A DNA stretch of 64,000 nucleotides, from NCBI RefSeq assembly GCF_902806685.2, contig NC_048538.1:14694001-14758000 (forward strand), in the 5' to 3' direction. Below, one piece after another: positions 55,970-64,000 of this stretch; position 1 is the stretch's first letter, and every line of letters starts with the position of its first letter. The notes under the pieces are model-generated. The model was not told where the DNA came from. It made no database searches and was given only the letters and a program-made list of their open reading frames with translations. The stretch is from Maniola hyperantus. Its lineage: Eukaryota; Arthropoda; Insecta; Lepidoptera; Nymphalidae. Made by a program: the position numbers and the translations under genes.

Positions 55970-56190
55970 TAGCTGATGCCCGCAACTTCATCCGCGTGGA
56001 TTTAGGTTTTTAAAAATCCCGTGGGAACTCTTTGATTTTCCGGGATAAAAATTAGCCTATGTCCTTCCCCGGGATGCAAGCTATCGCTGTTCCAAATTTC
56101 TTCAAAATCGGTTGAACGGATGGGTCGTGAAAGGCTAGTAGACAGACAGACAGACACACTTTCGCATTTATAATATTAAGTATGGATTTG
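55970..56190 (-). repeat. GACGAAGTCGCGGGC-family repeat, minus
   Basis: It runs from CTAGCTGATGCCCGCAACTTC to CACTTTCGCATTTATAATATTAAG with the CCCCGGGATGCAAGC core. Confidence 0.75.
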
Positions 56191-56470
56191 GTATAAATAT
56201 TAGTTACAATCCAGCTGGCATGGCTGGAGTGGCATGCCGCATGCCGCATGCGCCGGCGCCGGCTACGCGCACTCTACGACTTTAGTACAATAACAACTTT
56301 AGTTGTGACTGGGACGCGTTGACGAATACTCATCTCGTTGCACACCTCGCGACCTCGCCCTCTTGACATTGCATCCTTATCACGTATCGCTAATCGATAA
56401 ATATCGATATAATAATAAGTATCGGTATAAATAACGTTATCACTGATAATTGCGTCAGACATGCTTGCTC

Positions 56471-56615
56471 TATATAAGCGTCCTTGAGTTAAACAAAAAG
56501 TTTCTGGCTTATCAGTACCAGATAGGGATTTCGGAAGTATCAGGTGTGAGTACGTGTAGATTTGTTATGTTTACTCGGATTCGGTGTGGGCTGTGATTAT
56601 GGTGCGCTAACCGCA
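56471..56615 (+). promoter_or_regulatory. Candidate promoter and 5'UTR intron of the 56670 exon
   Basis: TATATAAG at 56471 and an insect initiator-like ATCAGT at 56511 lie 43 bp apart, longer than the usual 30. A donor GTGAGT at 56546 and an acceptor CTAACCGCAG ending about 56615 could remove a 70-nt 5'UTR intron. CTAAC just before it fits a branch point. Confidence 0.4.
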
Positions 56616-56669
56616 GTGTTGTTCTTGTGGGTGGATTAATTCAGAAGTCCGCCTCGCGATTGGCCCAAC

Positions 56670-56757
56670 ATGGATAGGACAATGTACGGCAAGGTGCTGC
56701 CAGGCACTTATTACCCGTTCCGCTGCGCTATGAAGGAGAACGGAATATCGCCGGGCT
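56670..56757 (+). CDS. Candidate first coding exon (MDRTMYGKVLPG...), phase 1 donor
   Basis: The frame from ATG (context CCAACATGG) encodes 29 residues, MDRTMYGKVLPG followed by TYYPFRCAMKENGISPG, then one base and a consensus donor GTGAGT at 56758. GC content and codon use are higher than in the surroundings, and a TATA-containing promoter lies about 200 bp upstream. I do not recognise the protein. No further exon was found before the window ends, so the gene would continue to the right. Same splice phase as 46185-46197. Confidence 0.5.
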
Positions 56758-59700
56758 GTGAGTACTAATATTTTAATACTATTAAATTTATTGAAACGCT
56801 GGCGAACAATACGCTGTTATTAGGTACGCTTCTGATCAAAATATATTTTTTTAAACCTGATGTTTATGGACCACTGTTGTAAACTCGAGTCCAAAGTTTG
56901 TTATTTCGTTCAAAATCATTCAATTACAATCAAGTTTCAACAGCTTTCATTCAGTTTTTGCTACTACTGTAAAATTTAATTTCATGCAAAAATTACGAGG
57001 TTTGTGTTCGTCTGTTCCTTAATATTTTAAGTCCCTAGTTTGTGTATTCGAAAAGAAACCTACTGTGTTGTTGTGGGTTCAGAGATTGCTCTTTATTTTT
57101 GTGCTATGGTATAGCGTTATTAAATCTCAGAAAAATCATCCGGTTAACCTAAATTGCCAATAAATGGGTAGGCATATAGGTATGCATCAGGTGGATGGCT
57201 ACTATTAGATTTATGTCTTCCCCTAATGACCGCTAGAAGATCCGCTCCGAACCTAATTTGTCGTACCTGAAATAATGAACAAAGTGAAAACAAAAGGACA
57301 AAATCCATACTTAATATTATAAATGCGAAAGTTTGTCTGTCTGTCTGTCTGTCTGCTAGCTTTTCACGGCTCATCCGTTTAACCGATTTTGATGAAATTT
57401 GGTGCTAAGATAGCTTGCATCCCAGGGAAGGACATAGGCTACTTTTGATCCCGGAAAATCAATGAGTTCCCACGGGATTTAAAAAACCTAAATCCACGTG
57501 AATATAGTCTGCCATCATCTAGTTCCTTACAAAAACAATAATTAAAACATAAGGTGTGTTTACGAGTTTTCGGAGAAATGGCAATTAATCCAATCTTCAT
57601 ACTATTACGTCCATAATAATCTTTAATGTGTCGTAAATTCAATAAAGTTACATATTTGACTAGTGACCATTAGTGCACCAAAAATATAACATAGCTACGT
57701 TATTTCAATATGTATTCTTGGTGTGTTTGTTTACTATCACACCTTAGTGTAACTAAAGCACATGCGCGTGTTTTAGTTACAAATGACTCCCATTCACTTA
57801 CGATTTCATCCATCCATCCGGTATGTTACCGGTTCGTTTATTTTTATTTGCGGAAGAGAGCCTGCACCGCGAGCAATTTAACGAATATAGTGCATCGTTG
57901 TATTTATTTACTTTACAATCGAGTGAACTGTAATGTTAATTTGTGTGAAGAAATTCATCAGTTTTGTACCTACATGAAGGGCCTAGTCCGCCAGTTGCAT
58001 GTTGCATATAGGTGGTCAAAATTACGCTTCAGTTACGATTAAATTTTGAAACGTCAATAAAAGCGAAATTGATAACTAGCACAAGCACAAATCACGACAG
58101 TTATGGAACTTCTAACAAAACGTCGACCCTTCGACATCACTGGTAGGCATCAAATGTTAGTACATTTGACGCAGGCAGCCCTAAAGTAACCCTATTTTTT
58201 TCTTTGATTTTCGTCATCATAGCCTAATATTTGACAGATCAAACCGAGAGTTCCCTCACTTCTAGTTCACTCTGGCACAAGTCAGGATTTGTTAGCGTTT
58301 GGCCAAAATTTTATTCCCTTTAACGTTATGGAGTGGAAGCATGAATACTGACTTGTACACTGATTTTTTTGGTGTCAAAGTTTAATAACGGTAGGTAAAA
58401 CTTAACTTTAACCGGCTGATGTGTAACTTTGTAAATCCAAAGCCTGAGACAGGCAAAGTCCAAATGTTCGACTTTAAACAACGAATTTAGTCAATCCTAG
58501 AAGAGACTAAATCAAGGTTGAAAAGGAGTTACAGACGCAACGAGACGGCCGAAACAAAACTTTGGTATGAGCCATGAGGGTGTAACTCTAAACGACCGCA
58601 CCCTTTCAGTTTGCTCTTAAAAAATCTCTTGGAACAGCAAGACCAAAACATTTTTTTTGTTTAATACGGTTTTGTGCGTTTGATTACAAGCTATAAGGTC
58701 CTCCTAGAATTGGCCAAAACTGAGGTCGTAAAGGTTTGAAGTTTTCCTGAGATCTCTTGCCTGCCCACCAATTGTGTAAACTTGTTGGTTAATTCGCTGT
58801 TTACATGTTTTCACAGCCAATCAAAGGGCAAAATTTCTTGACGATTGCGATAGCCATGAAATGGTTATTCTTACACAATCGGGGGGCAGATCTGAAGATT
58901 CATTAGGAAAATTTCGGAATAGCAGAGTTGTGGCTACCATTTACGTATTTACTATAAAATTTAGTGCACCGTTGTGTTTATTTACTTCGTAATCGAGTGG
59001 ACTGTGAAGAAATACTTCACTTTTATATACAGTTTTGTATACATCGTGATGGTTGCCAGCTTATTTATAGATATTATGTTTTCTGCGAGATGTGATGTAA
59101 TTGTGTTCCGACTTTGAGACACGGCTGATTTTGTCAGTTGTCAGGAATGTGAATAAATTACAATAACTTTGATTAAACTAATTATGTCCATATGTGCTAC
59201 ATATGGTTCTATAGCTCTATTGATTCATTTATGCATACATAACGTAGAAAAAACTAGCGTTCTGCAGATTGATATCTGCAATATTTTTTACGTGAAAAAT
59301 TATCTTAGTCCGACGGATAACCACCTAGATTTGGTAAATACTGGATAAATCCATAAACTACCACGCGGTTGAAGATAACAGCTATTTTTTTAGCGATATA
59401 AGAGGAAAAACTGACTGACTGAAATATAAACATACAACATTGGATACTTTAGCATACTAGACATTCTAGGAGACTAGACATTGTCAGCCGGGGCCCTGAA
59501 ACCGCTGCGTCTAGAAACTTGACATTTTGTATGTAGGTACCTAGGTTCCCACTATAACTTATACCTAGTCATGAATCTTGAGAAACTCCAATTAGATTTT
59601 TAAAAACCTATCAAGTCGCAGGAAAAATTAGCGATCGGCCGTGGTTTCGTTCCCGTGGGAAGTTCGAAAAATCCGAGCTTATTCCTTGTCTACATTGTAA

Positions 59701-60769
59701 ATGGAGCCTTTGTGCACAGCTTTCTAGTTCCAAGGGTTTGGGCTGGGTTGATGATCCAATCAGTGAGACTTTTCTTTTTGTATATTTAACCTACTTACTT
59801 GTTTTTCATCGAGAACATGAGAACCAAGAGCTAACTTAGAGCTATGTAGAGTCATCGCCATATTTGTAGGGCGGCTGATTCGGATTCATTAGCATTAGTT
59901 ACGCAGAGGCCGTTGTTTGTTCTTTGTTTTAGGATTGGAATCATAATCTTTCTAGACTTTGTTAATTTCTACTAAAAACATTGCGTTTTTTAATTCAGTG
60001 TCCTATTTTCTTACTAGTACCTAGAAATGGTAGTGTGTAATAAGTGAGAGCGACGTTGAGAGCCTTGAATCAACTCTCATGCTCCAGAAACTATACCTCA
60101 CGAGCCATCACGGTGAAACGGTATACCCAACCCACCTACTGTTTGTTCATCGTGTGCCAACTGGATGTCACATTATTCCGTTAGTCAAACAACTCTAAAC
60201 ACTTCTGTATGTATTGTTTGCTAGTCCACAGTAGTTTTGTTTATTATGTCAAAATAATGTGCTTATAACTGGACTCATCGACGTTTTATAGTTTTTTGAC
60301 GCAGCAATTCTAAACACGTCTAAAATAAGTACCGCATTTTATGCTATTATAAATCTAGTTTACGTCCTGATAATCCATTTTGTAACTGTTTTAGATTTTC
60401 GTAATGTTTATTTACTAACGTTTGGCAGTTGTTCTCACTTCTGACCATAGAGCTATAGAAACTATGGCTCCAACTTCCAACATCAATGCCTCTCTGAACA
60501 CTTAATATTTTAAAGTATGTAGCTTATGATAGCTAGTGATTAAGCTAAGGTAGAAGCCACGGTCTGCCCGCGAAATTCAAACTTAATTTGGTTTTTCGCA
60601 ATTTGTAAACTAATACGACAAAGTCAGCTTATGGGATTCAAATTGAGCCCCTAGCAGTATCATCTTCACAGGCTGATATAAAAATCTTTACTTGAAAGTG
60701 TCCAGTTTAAGAAATTAGTCAACATAATAAATTGGAGGTGAACTACTCACAAATTAGTTATTATCCATA
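56758..60769. other. Presumed first intron or intergenic sequence
   Basis: No exon recognised. 57305-57530 is a plus GACGAAGTC-family repeat whose GCGGACGAAG end is damaged. 57885-57975 and 58957-59045 are diverged copies of one another (TTTATTTACTTTACAATCGAG / TTTATTTACTTCGTAATCGAG). 58762-58888 is a partial copy of the 55717 foldback element. Confidence 0.45.
58762..58888. mobile_element. Partial copy of the 55717 foldback MITE
   Basis: The right arm (CAGCCAATCAAAGGGCAAAA ... CACAATCGGGGGGC) is intact. The left arm is cut to CACCAATTGTGTAA by an internal deletion. Confidence 0.75.
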
Positions 60770-61010
60770 CTAATATTATAAATGCGAAAGTGTGTCCGTC
60801 TGTCTGTCTGTCCGTCTGTCTGTCTGTCTGCTAGCTTTTCACGGCTCAACCGTTCAACCGATTTCGACGAAATTTGGTATAGAGATAGCTTACATCCCGG
60901 GGAAGGACATAGGCTACTTTTTAACCCCGGAAAATTGAAGAGTTCCCACAGGATTTTTAAAACCTAAATTCACGCGGACGAAGTCGCGGACATCATCCAG
61001 TATTTAATAT
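60765..61010 (+). repeat. GACGAAGTCGCGG-family repeat with long CTGT microsatellite
   Basis: CCATACTAATATTATAAATGCG, then GTCTGTCTGTCTGTCC..., core CATCCCGGGGAAGGACATAGG, end GCGGACGAAGTCGCGGACATC. Confidence 0.78.
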
Positions 61011-62190
61011 TTCTTTCATCATGGATTCATAATTGTAATTTTTTCCTTTATTTTAAGGTTTTCATGTATGTACCTTGTTCTTGACCGTAACACAAGGTTT
61101 CCCTGGTTATGAATCATTACTATTTAAGGCCGCTTGCCATATGTGTCTTACGCACTTTTGTACTCAACTCAATGTTAAATTGTAGGAACTGTATTTTATT
61201 CATATTTATAGCATCTACACTACAGACATACCAACTTCTAAATCTACAATCTAAACTTGAGATGGGCAGCGGACTTTATCGGCCGTTGATTGGCACACTA
61301 CTAAACCCAACTTAGTCTGATTTACTTAATAATTGATTTCATTTATGGCTAGAAGTTGGAACGTGTCAGCTGCCAACTTGTTGGATCATTTGTAGAAGCT
61401 TTTATAGTTTTAATTCGAAGTGTATTGGAGATACAATGTTCTGTCAAGGTTTTGCGGTTAAGACTTTGTAAGAAAATTATTACTCAGTTCATTGATCATC
61501 ATTTCGAAGAATATGCAAAGGGACAGGTAGATACTTTGTATTTTATTAGCTTTTTAGTGGGAATTGTCCGTGTAGAACGTTGGGACTTGGGATTTGGACA
61601 TGGTATTAAAACTTTATGGTGTATTTAAAAGTTCAAAAGTATATATTATATTTTATCTAGGTATCTGATAGATTTATTGTTTCTTCGTCTTTAAGTTAAA
61701 CGGATTGGTTTTTTTTTGGTTAAGGCTAAACTAGTAAGTGTTACCGATAAGTTCAACCATTGAACTAGTGAAATCCTTATCCTTAAGTCAATTTGCCAAA
61801 ATTATGAGGATATCAAATCACGAGGTCAGCCTGTCCATGAAAGATTTGTGCTACAGCACATGCACAGGGATAAGAGATAGGTTGATTACTCCATCACATG
61901 CATTAGTAGCATTTTTTCTGGTGGCAGGCTTCGGCCGTGGCTAGTTACCTAGGTTAGTGTGGATCATAGAGGCATATAAGCACATAAGGACAGCTTGCTT
62001 GAAGTAGTGCAGTACTCATTTTTTTATGACTAATAATATTATGTAACCTGCCCAACTAATGGATTTGACATCGAATCCTGTACAATGTACATGCCACGTG
62101 TTAATGTCACGTTGATCAACTTTAAAAGTTACACTAACCCTTCAGTAATTATTACTAAAGCCTGCACGAAGCATTTTGCAATATCTTCAG
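61011..62190. other. Stretch without recognised gene
   Basis: Short frames only. About 61905-61965 is a fragment of the 35350-type SINE body (GGTGGCAGGCTTCGGCCGTGG). Confidence 0.35.
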
Positions 62191-62414
62191 CTTGTTCTAA
62201 ATTCTAATCTAGTAAGTATTGGCTAGTTCTAAATTCTAATCTAGTAAATATTGGCTAGTTCGAAATTCTAATCTAGTAAATATTGGCTAGTTCGAAATTC
62301 TAACCTATTAAATATTGGCTAGTTCTAAATTCTAATCTAGTAAGTATTGGCTAGTTCGAAATTCTAATCTAGTAAGTATTGGCTAGTTCGAAATTCTAAT
62401 CTAGTAAGTATTGG
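62191..62414. repeat. Tandem repeat, 32-bp unit, seven copies
   Basis: The unit begins CTAGTTCGAAATTCTAATCT and ends AGTATTGG. It repeats with exact 32-bp period seven times, with only single-base differences (C/T in TTCGAAA or TTCTAAA; AAGTATT or AAATATT). The first copy starts CTTG instead of CTAG. Confidence 0.93.
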
Positions 62415-64000
62415 AGCTTGAAATCATCAGTATTCGCAAGTAGCATTACTTAATGATTTGACACTGATGATTTGCAAAAAGTGATCTCGTACTTCATAGT
62501 AAAAAATGAAGCGCCGCCTTGACATAATAATCTCGTTCAAGAATTTATATAATTTACATTATTTAAGGGGAACCCGTTTGTATTGAGCCGGTACTTAGTC
62601 AACAAGTTAAACACCACTATAAGAGATAAACGGTGACCTTTACAAGGTCTGACGCGTGTCTCCGTGACATAACACTTGTATAAAAAATATTTAAACACGC
62701 TTGCTACCATACAGATGGTTTTATGTTTTATCCTTTTGTGTACTTGTTAATTGTCCAGTGCGATATAGATTACGTTACGTGATCTTAGGTTACGAGCTAT
62801 TTTTAGTTTACCAACTGGAAATGCTTACCAACAAAAAATTAGCTCCTGCAGGCTCCTGCCTTTCCGAAAAAAAAATATTGTGAAGAGCTTGTGACTGTTA
62901 AAATGTCAATTTAGATTAACGTTATGTACAGCCAATTGGTACTTACTTAAAATAAATTAAGTACTTCATCAAAAAATGTACTTTACGGATTTTAGTTTAT
63001 GAATCTCTTCGGCTCAAAAATAGAACTTTTCATAGGTCTTTTTGAAGTGCAATACTAAAGATAAATTACTTCATCAAAAAATGTAGTTTGGAATGTTGGA
63101 TTACGGCATAATATGTTTGTGAATCTCTTCGGCTCAAAAATACAACTTATAGGGTTTTTTGAAGTGCCAATACCAAAAATATCAAGTCTAATACCTATAT
63201 CAACTCTATCTACTTGCGGTTACACAAAGTAACAAAGCCACCGCTAGATGGCGTTGGACCAAACTCAGCGTATATTGTATTGCGCTAAAGCGATTGTTGC
63301 TGAGCACATGACTAGGGCAGGAAAATCATATGACGTTACTCTGGTTTCCCTTCAAAACGTATAAATCTTTCGCCTTTTACTAAAGATTTCCGTGGAGGGG
63401 AACACTCAAATGAGTCTTTACTATTTTTGCAAGCCTTACTAATAGTAAGGCTAAATAATTAAAATGATTACTCAAATTCTGAGTTTCAGAAATCAGAATT
63501 CGCATCGCAGATACAAATTCTTAAGCATTAAATTAAATAAATACATTATTTTAAATATATTGAATGATAAAATCATTTATTTGATTTATTTATAATCTTA
63601 ATTAATTTGTACTTTGTAGTTTAATAAATAAAAATCACTGTTTTGGTTTAAATTAAAAGTTATAATATATAAAAGATTCAAGATAGAGATTTGATAAATA
63701 ATATAATTGTTGATAACAAGTAACAACTGTTATTTTATGTAGTTATTCAATACTGTAAATTCTAAATCTAAAATAAAAGAATAATCCTGAACTCCTGACT
63801 CACTGACTCATCAACGCTCAATCCAAATCCTTGAACCTAGAAAGCTTACATTTGTTAGACCTTTATAATGTAGACATTAGACATTGAATAAAGCCGATTT
63901 TTTTTAATTTCACGGGATAGAGAATAAAGAGGATTTATAATTTTATTTTCGGCGAACGAAGCTTCGTTCGCGTCCGGGTGATTGCTAATATTGTTATCTA
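62415..64000. other. Right edge: tandem duplication and repeats, no gene seen
   Basis: 62963-63056 and 63068-63174 are a direct duplication (ACTTCATCAAAAAATGTA ... GAATCTCTTCGGCTCAAAAA). 63952-63971 is a perfect 20-bp palindrome (GCGAACGAAGCTTCGTTCGC) at the end of a GACGAAG-type repeat relic. Confidence 0.5.

Noticed and set aside
61482..61520. 39-nt segment FIDHHFEEYAKGQ between an AG and a GT, faintly like a septin FID..FE.Y stretch
   Set aside because: Too short; flanking septin sequence is absent and AG/GT pairs are common by chance.
62191..62414. CRISPR-like array
   Set aside because: The units are contiguous 32-bp tandem repeats without spacers, in an animal genome.

Overview
The window looks like lepidopteran (butterfly or moth) nuclear DNA. 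It is AT-rich, its genes are split by introns with consensus GT/AG borders, and it is crowded with repeat families typical of Lepidoptera: tRNA-headed SINEs ending in (GAT)n, repeats carrying GGGTTCCGTA ends, repeats carrying the GACGAAGTCGCGGGCATC block, and RTE-like retrotransposon 3' ends. No prokaryotic, viral or CRISPR-type system was found. I found no convincing undescribed biological system; the more unusual items are structural.

Layout. (1) 1-16.5 kb holds two tetraspanin genes facing away from each other. One is a single internal exon on the minus strand (675-863). The other is a complete five-exon CD63-like gene on the plus strand (3660-16083), whose 9.6-kb second intron is filled with mobile-element debris and whose fourth exon has a decayed tandem copy behind it. 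(2) 16.5-24.6 kb is gene-poor, with a CpG-rich patch near 19.1-19.3 kb and several foldback elements. (3) 24.9-26.7 kb (minus) is a complete UBE2E-type ubiquitin-conjugating enzyme in three coding exons. (4) 29.6-34.75 kb is a full-length non-LTR retrotransposon of the I/Jockey group with a 12-bp target-site duplication. It is flanked by the UBE2E and PPIL2 genes and lies about 200 bp upstream of the PPIL2 start codon. Its ORF2 carries a frameshift and a changed endonuclease residue. (5) 34.96-42.04 kb (plus) is a complete nine-exon PPIL2 gene (U-box plus cyclophilin, 518 residues). (6) 44.79-45.39 kb (minus) is an intronless lin-7 (veli) gene, convergent with PPIL2. (7) 46.2-64 kb has no complete gene. 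Two candidate first coding exons on the plus strand (46185-46197 and 56670-56757) both end in the same splice phase and could be alternative starts of one long gene running off the right edge. The rest is repeats, foldback elements and tandem repeats.

The conserved genes do not form a pathway. CD63-like tetraspanin is an endosome/lysosome membrane protein, UBE2E is a ubiquitin E2, PPIL2 is a nuclear U-box cyclophilin linked to the spliceosome, and Lin-7 is a PDZ scaffold of cell junctions. Their arrangement is mostly divergent or convergent pairs. UBE2E/PPIL2 and lin-7/46185 each share an upstream region, and each of those regions contains a copy of the same CCAAT-bearing repeat. Exon coordinates below were derived by hand from reading frame, splice consensus and family similarity; no alignment or transcript data were available.
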